Notes under the pieces: generated by a model
The model's database searches: none
Seen by the model: the letters and a program-made list of their open reading frames with translations, nothing else
Told to the model about the DNA's origin: nothing
Made by a program: the position numbers and the translations under genes
Shown here: positions 1 to 9,100 of the stretch, one piece after another
How the letters are laid out: each line of letters opens with the position of its first letter
Numbering within the stretch: position 1 is the stretch's first letter
Assembly (NCBI GenBank): GCA_021773015.1
Contig: JAJFKW010000001.1
Coordinates: 992,001 to 1,056,000 of the forward strand
Source: Woeseia sp.
GTDB taxonomy: Bacteria > Pseudomonadota > Gammaproteobacteria > Steroidobacterales > Woeseiaceae
Direction: 5' to 3'
Length of the DNA: 64,000 nucleotides

Positions 1-880
1 CAATGTACTGCAGGATTTTGGGGTGATGCTTCCAGCGTTGAAACTCGGCGAATGGCGACAGATGAGGATTTTTGTAGTTAAGTGCGACGATGAAGCCCAA
101 AAATACCTGATTGTTGGCAGCGTGATACAAAAATCCACCGCCCTCTGTTCGGTTGTTCATCGGCCAGCCCATGGTATGTACAACCAAGCCTTCCTGGTGC
201 ATTGACGGCTCGATTTCCCAAATTTCCTTGATCCCGATACCATAGTGCTGCGGATCCGCCGCAGCCCGCAAATCGAATTTTTGTATTAACTGTTCTCCGA
301 GACTGCCGCGGCACCCCTCGGCAAAAACAGTGTACTTACCGAGTAACTCGTAACCAGGTTGGTATGCATCTTTTTGCTGTCCATCCTTGCCAATGCCCAT
401 GTCCGAGGTCGCGACCCCCCTCACCCTGCCCTGATCATCGTAAAGTATTTCAGAAGCGGCAAACCCCGGGAATATATTTGCTCCCGCAGCTTCGGCCTGT
501 TCACCTAACCACTGACATAGTTTGCCTAGACTGATGATGTAGTTGCCCTTGTTGTGCATCGGCTTGGGAACAAACAGGCCCGGCACCTTGATTGATTTCT
601 TGTCACTTGTCAGATAATGAATATCGTCGCGGAGAACCTCGGACGTCACCGGAGCGCCGCGTTCTTTCCAGTCTGGGTACAATTCGGCCAGGCCGCGCGG
701 CTCGAATACGTTTCCGGAAAGAATATGCGCACCGATCTCGGCGCCTTTTTCAACAACGACAATGTTGAGTTCTGTGCCGTTTTTTTCCGCCTGTTGCATA
801 AGCTTACAGGCGGCGGCAAGACCTGCAGGGCCGCCGCCAACGATTACAACGTCAAATTCCATCGACTCGCGTTCTGTCAT
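1..880 (-). CDS. Electron transfer flavoprotein-ubiquinone oxidoreductase, C-terminal part missing
   Basis: Membrane-associated iron-sulfur flavoprotein that passes electrons from ETF, reduced by acyl-CoA dehydrogenases, to ubiquinone. The reading frame is open from an ATG at 880 to the left edge, giving about 293 of the roughly 550 residues usual for the family. An FAD-binding GGGPAG motif lies at residues 15-20, followed by EKGAEIGAHILSGNVFEPRG, a typical ETF-QO stretch. The 4Fe-4S region would lie outside the window. A second in-frame ATG (residue 7, base 862) is an alternative start. It diverges from zapE. Several acyl-CoA dehydrogenases in the window (23702, 24920, 53521) are likely clients, which is inference. 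Family assignment is secure. Confidence 0.93.
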   Translation of the reverse strand, partial: MTERESMEFDVVIVGGGPAGLAAACKLMQQAEKNGTELNIVVVEKGAEIGAHILSGNVFEPRGLAELYPDWKERGAPVTSEVLRDDIHYLTSDKKSIKVPGLFVPKPMHNKGNYIISLGKLCQWLGEQAEAAGANIFPGFAASEILYDDQGRVRGVATSDMGIGKDGQQKDAYQPGYELLGKYTVFAEGCRGSLGEQLIQKFDLRAAADPQHYGIGIKEIWEIEPSMHQEGLVVHTMGWPMNNRTEGGGFLYHAANNQVFLGFIVALNYKNPHLSPFAEFQRWKHHPKILQYI

Positions 881-1057
881 TTGCTCTATTCTTATCTTAG
901 TGGGCCGAAATTAGTTGGCTATCTTAGCGCGTTATCCCAATTTGCTGCAGTAGATGTCGTAAAATAACCGTGCGCAAGAGCGACGAATTAGTTAATTCAA
1001 GAATGGCAGTGATTCGCGGAGCAGACTATGCTGATTCCGCCGCCCAAGGATCTTCGT

Positions 1058-2146
1058 GTGACAATGAGAAGAAACTACAACAAGATTGTCGAACAAGACG
1101 GCTTGGTCGCAGACCCGCAGCAACTGGAAATCGTCAACGCATTGGCGGACCTACAGGTTGCTCTGGAGTACGCCCCGACAGGCATACATAAAGTGATGCA
1201 TAAATTTGGGCTGTCGGCCGCGCCGCCGGCGCCACGTGGACTATACATTTGGGGTGGCGTTGGTCGTGGTAAAACGTTTTTGATGGACCTCTTTTTCGAA
1301 TCGCTGGCCATTGAACGAAAAAAGCGCATACATTTTCATAGAATGATGAGCGAAATTCACGATCACCTAAACATGATTGGTGAAGCTGAAGACCCCTTGG
1401 CAAAAATCGCAACACTTATCAGCAAGGACGCGCGCGTTCTTTGCTTTGACGAGTTCTTTGTCAGCGATATTGCGGATGCGATGCTATTGGGGCGGCTACT
1501 CGAAGCGCTTTTTGACGAAGGTGTTACGCTGGTCGCTACCTCAAACAGCGCTCCGGAAAGTTTGTATTTAGACGGCCTGCAACGAGAGAGGTTCTTACCG
1601 GCAATTGATTCGTTATTAAGAAATACAACAGTATTGGAGCTTGACGGCGGCGCAGATTATCGATTGCGGCTGATGCAGCAAGCAGGCACTTATATTTTTC
1701 CAGCCGACGACAGCGCACAACAAAAATTGCGGAGGTTTTTTGCGCACGTTGCGCCAGGCAAAACAATCGAGAATCGTAATTTAGACATTCTCGGTCGAAA
1801 TATTCATACATTACGATGTGCAAAAGGCGTTGCTTGGTTCGACTTTTTGGAGATTTGCGACGGCCCGCGCAGTCAAAACGACTACATCGAGATTGCGCGC
1901 TGGTATCAGACGGTAATCATTTCTGACATTCCGGTCCTGGACGCCGAACTCGAAAACGCCGCGCGTCGATTTATTTCTCTGGTTGACGAATTTTACGACC
2001 GCCGCGTTAAGCTAATTGTGTCCGCTGCTATAGATATAGAGTCTCTTTATCAGGGGAGAAAGCTAAATTTCGAGTTTGAACGAACGGCCAGCCGGCTAAC
2101 TGAAATGCAGTCGGCCGTATACCTACACGAAGCACATATCGCGTGA
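1058..2146 (+). CDS. zapE: Cell division protein ZapE (AFG1-like ATPase)
   Basis: P-loop ATPase of the ZapE/AFG1 family; in E. coli it acts on the Z-ring during late division and under stress. Walker A is GGVGRGKT and Walker B is RVLCFDEF, in the usual spacing for the family, followed by TSN of sensor 1. Length is about 362 residues, normal for ZapE. I prefer the GTG at 1058 as start because AAGGA at 1046-1050 sits seven bases upstream. An ATG at 1064 and a longer ATG start at 1028 are possible; the longer one would put the ribosome-binding site inside the gene. It stands alone between ETF-QO (divergent) and the marR gene. Confidence 0.93.
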   Translation: MTMRRNYNKIVEQDGLVADPQQLEIVNALADLQVALEYAPTGIHKVMHKFGLSAAPPAPRGLYIWGGVGRGKTFLMDLFFESLAIERKKRIHFHRMMSEIHDHLNMIGEAEDPLAKIATLISKDARVLCFDEFFVSDIADAMLLGRLLEALFDEGVTLVATSNSAPESLYLDGLQRERFLPAIDSLLRNTTVLELDGGADYRLRLMQQAGTYIFPADDSAQQKLRRFFAHVAPGKTIENRNLDILGRNIHTLRCAKGVAWFDFLEICDGPRSQNDYIEIARWYQTVIISDIPVLDAELENAARRFISLVDEFYDRRVKLIVSAAIDIESLYQGRKLNFEFERTASRLTEMQSAVYLHEAHIA

Positions 2147-2235
2147 TATGGAAAAATTCCAGTTTTACTTAGCGAAACAGTCACTTATCATGGCAGAGTT
2201 CGTCCGCATGGGCGCCCGTTAATTGGACAACAAAG

Positions 2236-2691
2236 ATGACTAAAGAGCTGATTCTTGAGGATTTTTTACCCTATCGCCTGTCGATCTTGTCGAATACGGT
2301 GAGCAGCTCTATCGCGGCAGCTTATGAACGACGCTTCGGCCTCACCATCCCAGAGTGGCGGGTGGTTGCGGTTCTTGGCCGATTTCCGGGGATTTCTGCG
2401 GTCGAGGTTGCCGAAAGGACGATGATGGATAAAGTTGCCGTCAGCCGGGCGGTTACCAAGCTCATCAAGAGCAGCCGCATCGACCGTGAATTCGCGGACG
2501 CAGATCGCCGGCGCTCAATTCTCAATTTGTCAGCACAAGGTAGAAAGGTACACGACGACATTGCACCACTTGCATTGAAATTTGAAGCTGATCTACTTCA
2601 TGGTTTATCCGAGCATGATGTTGCTACGTTAAATAGTGTCATGGAACGTTTGATGGCGAGAGCCAGACTCGTTGGCTCACCGAACCCATAA
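2236..2691 (+). CDS. MarR-family transcriptional regulator
   Basis: A 151-residue winged-helix protein of the MarR family. The central part (about residues 35-100) carries the recognition region, with AEVAERTMMDKVAVSRAVTKL-like spacing, and a wing containing DADRRRSILNLSAQG, where the DxR motif is typical of MarR wings. It sits 91 bp upstream of the first 2-oxoacid dehydrogenase operon and points the same way, so it is a candidate regulator of those genes. That is inferred from position only. I could not find a convincing palindrome in the 2692-2782 gap. Ligand unknown. Confidence 0.88.
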   Translation: MTKELILEDFLPYRLSILSNTVSSSIAAAYERRFGLTIPEWRVVAVLGRFPGISAVEVAERTMMDKVAVSRAVTKLIKSSRIDREFADADRRRSILNLSAQGRKVHDDIAPLALKFEADLLHGLSEHDVATLNSVMERLMARARLVGSPNP

Positions 2692-2715
2692 CTTATTCGG
2701 GACGCCAAAAAGTAA

Positions 2716-2743
2716 TTGAGCCGGTCATGCACAAATCTACTAT
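2716..2743 (+). promoter_or_regulatory. Possible promoter of the first 2-oxoacid dehydrogenase operon
   Basis: TTGAGC at 2716-2721 and TACTAT at 2738-2743 are separated by 16 bp, each matching four of six sigma-70 consensus bases. The start codon at 2783 lies 40 bp downstream. The match is weak and would need transcript mapping. Confidence 0.28.
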
Positions 2744-2782
2744 GACAATTCTTCTTCACGATCAGTACCCGGGGCGCTGTCT

Positions 2783-3859
2783 ATGAGCGACTCGTCTGCA
2801 GATATACGCTACCTAAGGTTTCTAAAGCCTAACGGTGAATTAGACAAAGACGCACCAACAGGTAGCCACGATCCCAACGAAATTGCCGATTTGTTTCGCC
2901 GCATGCTAGAACTTCGGGTATTCGATTCGAAAGCAATTAATCTGCAACGAACTGGGAAGCTTGGGACCTACCCCTCTTGGTACGGCCACGAAGCGGCACA
3001 GGTTGGCGTCGCCGCAGCAATGAAAAAAGAAGACGTGCTCGCCCCCAGCTATCGCGAGGGCGGCGTCATGTTATGCCGTGGAGTCAGCATGGCCGAAATA
3101 CTATTGTATTGGGGTGGCGACGAGCGCGGCAGCGACTTTGCAGTGCCGCGCGACGATTTTCCCTACTGCGTACCGATCGCAACGCAATGCCTGCACGCGG
3201 CTGGAGCTGCAATGGCATTTCAGCACCGAGGCGAGAGTCGCTGCGCCGTCGCGGTCAACGGCGACGGCGGCACGTCTGAAGGGGCATTTTACGAAGCAAT
3301 GAATATCGCTGGCGTGCGTAAGCTGCCCGTTGTATTTGTTGTGATTAACAATCAGTGGGCTATATCGGTACCGGTTGCCGCGCAGACGTCAAGCTCTACA
3401 CTTGCACACAAAGCGATCGCTGCGGGAATCGAAGGTGTGCAGGCAGATGGCAACGACATCGTTGCAGTTCGCCATTGCATGCGTGAGGCACTGGAAAAAG
3501 CCCGCAAAGGTGGCGGGCCGACACTAGTTGAACTCATCACCTACCGGCTGGGCGATCACACAACAGTCGATGATGCCGGTCGCTACCGACAACAGGACGA
3601 AGTCGATACTGCAAGTGACCTGGAGCCATTCATTCGCACGAGAAAGTATCTAGCATCTAAGAATATCTGGGATACACAACTCGAAGAACAGTTCCTCGAA
3701 CAATGCACAAACAATATTGAAGCCGCCGTAAACAACTATCTGGCGACGCCAAAAGAAGCTGTCGAGCAGATGTTCAATCACATGTACGCCGAGATGCCGG
3801 AGTCGCTTCTCGCACAGCGCGCACATGCCATCCACTTCTGCGATACTGATAAAGACTGA
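2783..3859 (+). CDS. pdhA: 2-oxoacid (pyruvate-type) dehydrogenase E1 component, alpha subunit
   Basis: Thiamine-diphosphate-dependent decarboxylase subunit that, with the beta subunit, acylates the lipoyl group of E2. The TPP signature runs from GDGGTSEGAF to NNQWAIS, and a conserved phosphorylation-loop-like RLGDHTTVDDAGRYR follows. Its 358 residues match PdhA-type E1 alpha. The sequence around TGKLGTYPSWYGHEAAQVG resembles pyruvate rather than branched-chain enzymes, but substrate cannot be fixed from sequence alone. It opens a three-gene operon; the E1 beta ATG is one base after its stop. A separate branched-chain set lies at 50020-53464, which supports a different substrate here. Confidence 0.88.
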   Translation: MSDSSADIRYLRFLKPNGELDKDAPTGSHDPNEIADLFRRMLELRVFDSKAINLQRTGKLGTYPSWYGHEAAQVGVAAAMKKEDVLAPSYREGGVMLCRGVSMAEILLYWGGDERGSDFAVPRDDFPYCVPIATQCLHAAGAAMAFQHRGESRCAVAVNGDGGTSEGAFYEAMNIAGVRKLPVVFVVINNQWAISVPVAAQTSSSTLAHKAIAAGIEGVQADGNDIVAVRHCMREALEKARKGGGPTLVELITYRLGDHTTVDDAGRYRQQDEVDTASDLEPFIRTRKYLASKNIWDTQLEEQFLEQCTNNIEAAVNNYLATPKEAVEQMFNHMYAEMPESLLAQRAHAIHFCDTDKD

Positions 3860-3860
3860 A

Positions 3861-4838
3861 ATGGCAGACGTCACGCTTATCGATGCGCTCACGATGGCTA
3901 TGGCCTGGGAATTGGAACACGACGACGATGTTGTGATGCTCGGCGAAGACATAGGTCTAAATGGCGGTGTGTTTAGAACGACTGCCGGGCTACAAGAACG
4001 ATTCGGACCGCAACGCGTAATGGACACGCCGCTCGCCGAGGGCATGATTGCCGGTGTATCCATTGGCATGGCGGCGCAGGGGCTGAAACCCGTTGCGGAA
4101 ATTCAGTTCATGGGATTCATCTATCCAATCGTGGACCAGATGATTAATCATGCTGGCCGCATGCGAAACCGAACCCGCGGTCGACTCCATTGCCCCATGG
4201 TCATACGCGCACCATTCGGCGGCGGAATCCACGCGCCGGAGCATCACTCCGAAAGTACCGAAGCACTATTCGCTCATATGCCGGGAATTAGAGTCGTCAT
4301 ACCCTCATCGCCTGCGCGGGCATACGGCCTACTCTTGGCGGCTATCCGTGATCCCGACCCGGTCGTATTTCTTGAGCCAAAACGAATATATCGATCGAAC
4401 AAACAAGCCGTCGCGGACAATGGTGAAGCACTACCGCTCGATGTGTGTTACATACTGCGCGAAGGCAGCGATGTAACTGTGGTGACCTGGGGTGCAATGG
4501 TCTTCGAATCGCTGAAAAGCGCGGAGCAAATGTCGGCTCAGGGTATCAGCTGTGAAGTCATCGATTTAACGACGATTAGCCCGATTGACGAGCAGACAAT
4601 ATTGGAGTCAGTTGCCAAAACGGGTCGCCTGATCATTGTGCACGAGGCGGCAAAGAATTGTGGTGTTGGTGCAGAAATTGCCGCTATGGTGGCTGAAGAA
4701 GGTATGTACGATTTACGCTGTCCAATTCGACGTGTTACGGGTTACGACATCGTGATGCCTTTTTATCGCCGCGAAATGGACTACATGCCCAGTGTGGCAA
4801 AAATCGGTGACGCAATTCGGGACAGCATGGATGATTAA
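3861..4838 (+). CDS. pdhB: 2-oxoacid (pyruvate-type) dehydrogenase E1 component, beta subunit
   Basis: Partner of E1 alpha in an alpha2beta2 transketolase-like enzyme. A 325-residue protein containing LGEDIG near the N terminus, DTPLAEG, and the C-terminal transketolase domain with VTWGAMV and a typical VHEAAKNCGVGAEIAA stretch. I start it at the ATG at 3861, directly after the E1 alpha stop at 3857-3859. An upstream in-frame ATG at 3825 would overlap E1 alpha by 35 bases and adds a non-conserved extension. E2 follows after 24 bp. No E3 gene is present in this operon. Confidence 0.9.
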   Translation: MADVTLIDALTMAMAWELEHDDDVVMLGEDIGLNGGVFRTTAGLQERFGPQRVMDTPLAEGMIAGVSIGMAAQGLKPVAEIQFMGFIYPIVDQMINHAGRMRNRTRGRLHCPMVIRAPFGGGIHAPEHHSESTEALFAHMPGIRVVIPSSPARAYGLLLAAIRDPDPVVFLEPKRIYRSNKQAVADNGEALPLDVCYILREGSDVTVVTWGAMVFESLKSAEQMSAQGISCEVIDLTTISPIDEQTILESVAKTGRLIIVHEAAKNCGVGAEIAAMVAEEGMYDLRCPIRRVTGYDIVMPFYRREMDYMPSVAKIGDAIRDSMDD

Positions 4839-4862
4839 GCAACTTGGGCTGGGGCGTAATCA

Positions 4863-6050
4863 ATGACGACGTTTTGCTTACCGGATCTCGGCGAGGGATT
4901 GCCCGAAGCGGAGATAGTCCGCTGGCACATTGCGGAGGGTGACAAGGTCATTGCCGACCAACCGCTTGTTTCGGTAGAAACGGCGAAGGCAATCGTGGAA
5001 GTTCCAGCGCCGCAAAGCGGCACTGTTCACAAACTTCATGCAACAGAGGGAATGATGGTCGCAACCGGCGCACCGTTGGTGGACTTCGCAGCAAATGGCG
5101 GCAAAGCGGCCAGCAACTCCACAAAAAAACTTAAGGCGGCTGAACCTGCAGCGGCGACGGTAGTTGGCAATGTGCCAACAAGCAATGCGCTACTGGAGGA
5201 AAACGCAATCGCCGGTACCGCGCGACGACGAGGCACTGCGCGGATAAAGGCGACACCGTCTGTTCGCAGTGAAGCCCGCCGGCTGGGCATCGACCTCGCG
5301 ACAATCACGGCCACCGGCCGCAACGGACAAATCACGGCTGCCGATCTCGCCAATTTGGCAGACGGCGACAATGCGGCCGCCTCCGCGGATGTGAAAGCGA
5401 CGCGTACACCCGCCGGCGGAGGCGAAAAACTGCGCGGGCCGTGGCGATCCATGGCCAAGAGCATGAGTGAAAATCGTGACCAGGTGGCACTTTGTACAGT
5501 CTTTGATGATGCTGACATTCACGCCTGGATAAACAAACGAGACTTCACTGCACGTATTTTACGGGCACTCGCCTCCGGCTGCAGCGCGGAACCGAGACTC
5601 AACGCTTTCTACAACGCAGAATTGGAAACGTTACAAGTTCAGTCACGTATCGACATTGCAATGGCGGTTGATACGGATGACGGACTGATTGTGCCAGTAA
5701 TCCGGGCGGTGCAAAGCAAGGATCTCGCACAACTGCGTGCTGATGTTGCCGCACTGAAAACAGCAACCATGAAGCGCGCAATCGCTCCATCGGAAATGCT
5801 CGACTATACGATTACGCTGAGCAATTTCGGCATGTTAGCGGGGCGCTACGCTACACCATTGATGGTGCCGCCTACCGTCGCGATACTGGGTACCGGCAAA
5901 GTTCAACACGATGTTGTTGCGGTGATGGGAGGCATCGAAGTACATCAGCGAGTTCCGCTGAGTCTCAGCTTCGATCACCGTTGCGTAGCAGGCGGCAATG
6001 CATGCCGATTTCTCGCCGCTGTCGTTAAGAACCTGGAAAAACCCGAGTAA
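4863..6050 (+). CDS. 2-oxoacid dehydrogenase E2 (dihydrolipoamide acyltransferase) with altered active-site motif
   Basis: Acyl-transferring core of the first 2-oxoacid dehydrogenase complex. One lipoyl domain (about residues 1-80) carries the lipoylation site ETAK with Lys42. An Ala-rich linker leads to a peripheral subunit-binding domain near residues 130-170, and the catalytic domain fills the C terminus. The catalytic motif usually read as DHRxxDG is DHRCVAGG here: His372 is kept but the aspartate position (376) is alanine. The second E2 in this window has the standard DHRFVDG. Some short E2 homologues are, as I recall, variant at this position, so the enzyme need not be dead. Total length 395 residues. 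Confidence 0.88.
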   Translation: MTTFCLPDLGEGLPEAEIVRWHIAEGDKVIADQPLVSVETAKAIVEVPAPQSGTVHKLHATEGMMVATGAPLVDFAANGGKAASNSTKKLKAAEPAAATVVGNVPTSNALLEENAIAGTARRRGTARIKATPSVRSEARRLGIDLATITATGRNGQITAADLANLADGDNAAASADVKATRTPAGGGEKLRGPWRSMAKSMSENRDQVALCTVFDDADIHAWINKRDFTARILRALASGCSAEPRLNAFYNAELETLQVQSRIDIAMAVDTDDGLIVPVIRAVQSKDLAQLRADVAALKTATMKRAIAPSEMLDYTITLSNFGMLAGRYATPLMVPPTVAILGTGKVQHDVVAVMGGIEVHQRVPLSLSFDHRCVAGGNACRFLAAVVKNLEKPE

Positions 6051-6116
6051 TCCTTTAGAGTCTCAACTATGTGCCTTGGTCGAATCTGAATTCAGAATAC
6101 GCACGGAGTTAACGAA

Positions 6117-9100
6117 GTGCCAAGCAAAAAATTGCGCCGTTCTGGCGATATGTCCGATCAGCTGGTCGAGCAGATTATTGCCGCGAAGCCGAAATCCACC
6201 TTAATCAAGAGCCGCAAGCAGATTGGCGAATTCTTGCGCCATTATTTTAGGGACGTTCCGCACGAAGATATGGCGGGTCGTTCGCCTCGTATCATGGGAC
6301 AGGCAGCACTAGAACATCTTGAATTTGCACGAACGCGGAAACGCGGCCGACCCAAGTTGCGCATATTTAATCCCAACGAGAATGACCACGGCTATCAGTC
6401 CAATTTTACTATCGTCGAGATGGTAAACGACAACATGCCTTTTCTCGTCGATTCCGTTGCCGCCGCAATAGCACGGCATAATTTGACTGTACATATGACA
6501 GTCCATCCAATTGTTCGAGTCGAGCGAAACGGACGCGGTCAAATGACCAATGTCATGAGCAAAGAAAGCGATGGTGGCCAGATCGAATCGTACGTTCGAT
6601 TTGTAGTCGACCGAGAATCGGACCAACAACAGCTATCTATACTAAAACACGAAATAGCGAAAATACTTGCGGACGTTCGCGTTGCAGTTCGTGATTGGAG
6701 TCAAATGCGCCGCAACATGCTGCTCGCTGCAGACAAAATGGATGCGCTGCAGCAAGGCGATGACGAACTACGGCTGGAAAGTCAGGCACTGCTGAAATGG
6801 ATGGTGATGGACCATTTCACTTTCCTCGGCTATCGGGAGTATCGCTTACATACGCGAGGCAAACGCGTATTTTTGAAGCCGGTTGCGGAATCTGGACTTG
6901 GCGTACTTGAGAACGATGAACGTGGCGGCCGCTCCGTTGAACTCAGCAAAGATATGCAGAGACATGCAAGGTCGAAGGACTGGCTGATCATTACCAAGGC
7001 AAATTCACGTTCTACGGTCCATCGTCAAAGTTATCTAGACTATGTCGGCGTAAAAACTTTCGATAAAAAAGGCAATCCGAGCGGTGAGAAACGTTTTATA
7101 GGTTTGTTTACATCCGTTGCCTATAGTGAAAATCCGCGCAACATTCCATTGCTCCGCTTGAAAGTTCAGCGCGTTTTGCAAGAGTCTGGCCTGGATCCGC
7201 AAGGGCATCGTGGTAAAGCGCTCATGCATATTTTGGACTCCTTTCCGCGCGACGAATTATTACAGGGGACTGTTAGAGATTTGTCCCGTACCACTAGCGG
7301 CGTTCTAAACCTGCAGGACCGTCGCCGTGTGAAATTCTTTCTTCGCCGCGACACATTTCGTCGATTTTTCTCCTGCATTGTCTATGTACCGAGAGAAAAA
7401 TACTCGACTGCCATCCGAGGAAAAATCGAAGAGATTTTGTTACGCGCTTTCGACGGCAGTGGTACCGACATCAGCGTGCAAATTTCGGACTCCCCGCTAG
7501 CGAGAGTTCACATCATCGTTCGCACGAGCGGCGCCGACCGAGGTCGAATTAGCATTCGCGGAATTGAGGCCGAAATCGCCGATGCAGTCGTCAGCTGGCA
7601 AGATCGATTGCGTGAAGAGTTGGTCAACAAATTTGGCCAAGAACGCGGGCTTGGCCTGTTTCGCGAATACGGTGACTGCTTTCCCCTTGCCTTCGAAGAA
7701 GATGTTCTACCTTCGATTGCCTGTCTGGATATCAACCGAATCGATGCTTTACGCAACAACCTGCATGACGAGTGGTTATTGCTACACCAGCCGAAGAATG
7801 CACTTCCCAATCAGCTTCATTTTAGAACCTTCAGTAAAGATTGCCCGTTGCGCTTGTCAAATGTGCTGCCTGTGCTCGAAGACATGGGCACAATCGTGTT
7901 TGGAGAACGACCCTACAAAGTGACGTTGAAGGACGGTGACGAGTATTGGGTACAGGACTTCGAATTGCGCTATGAGGGAGCATCCGAGCTAAACATCGAC
8001 GATGCCGCAGAACGATTTCAGCAGGGATTCCGGCGCATTCATGCAGGTGAAGTCGAAAATGACGGGTTCAACAGACTGATTTTGGATGCCAAGTTGGACT
8101 GGCGGCAAACGGTGTTGATTAGAAGTTATGCGAAGTATCTGTTGCAACTTGGCATCGCGTTCAGTCAGGCGTCTATGGAAAATACACTCGTCGAGCATGC
8201 GGCTCTCGCCGGTCACTTCGTCAAGCAATTTGAATTGCAGTTCAAACCCGGTATCCCAAAAAAGCAGCGTGAGGAACGTCTTGAGCTCATTCGTGGTCGG
8301 GTGCGCCGAGGAATATCGCGCGCACGGAATCTTGATGAAGACCGAATTTTGTCCGCGTTTGCTGGTGCAATCAGTGCCTCGTTGCGGAGCAATTTCTACC
8401 AAACCAGCGCGGATGAGCAGCCAAAGTCGTACGTCTCAATAAAGCTCAACCCCGAAATTCTTCCCGAGGTCCCATTACCGCGACCGAAATACGAAATTTT
8501 TGTCTACTCACCACGCGTGGAAGGAGTACATCTGCGCGGTGGAAGCGTTGCCCGCGGCGGCTTGCGATGGTCAGACCGGCGAGAAGATTTTCGCACCGAA
8601 GTACTGGGCTTGATGAAAGCTCAGGTCGTTAAGAACACGGTCATCGTACCTACTGGCGCCAAGGGCGGCTTCGTTCCCAAACACTTGCCGTCAGGTGACC
8701 GTGATGCGATTTTGCAGGAGGGCATCGCGTGCTACAAAACTTTTATTCGTGGCCTCTTGGACATAACCGATAACGTCGTGGAAGGAAAAATTATTCATCC
8801 GCCGGCAGTTGTCTGCCGCGATCCAGATGACCCGTACCTAGTCGTCGCTGCCGACAAGGGTACGGCGACGTTTTCGGATATCGCGAACGGCATATCGGCA
8901 GACTACGGATTTTGGTTGGACGATGCATTTGCATCGGGCGGTTCTGCCGGTTATGACCATAAAAAAATGGGAATTACCGCGCGCGGCGCGTGGGAGGCAG
9001 TAAGACGTCATTTCCGCGAGCAAGATCTGAATGTTGACAAAGACCCGTTCACAGTTGCCGGTATCGGCGACATGAGCGGTGATGTGTTCGGTAATGGTAT

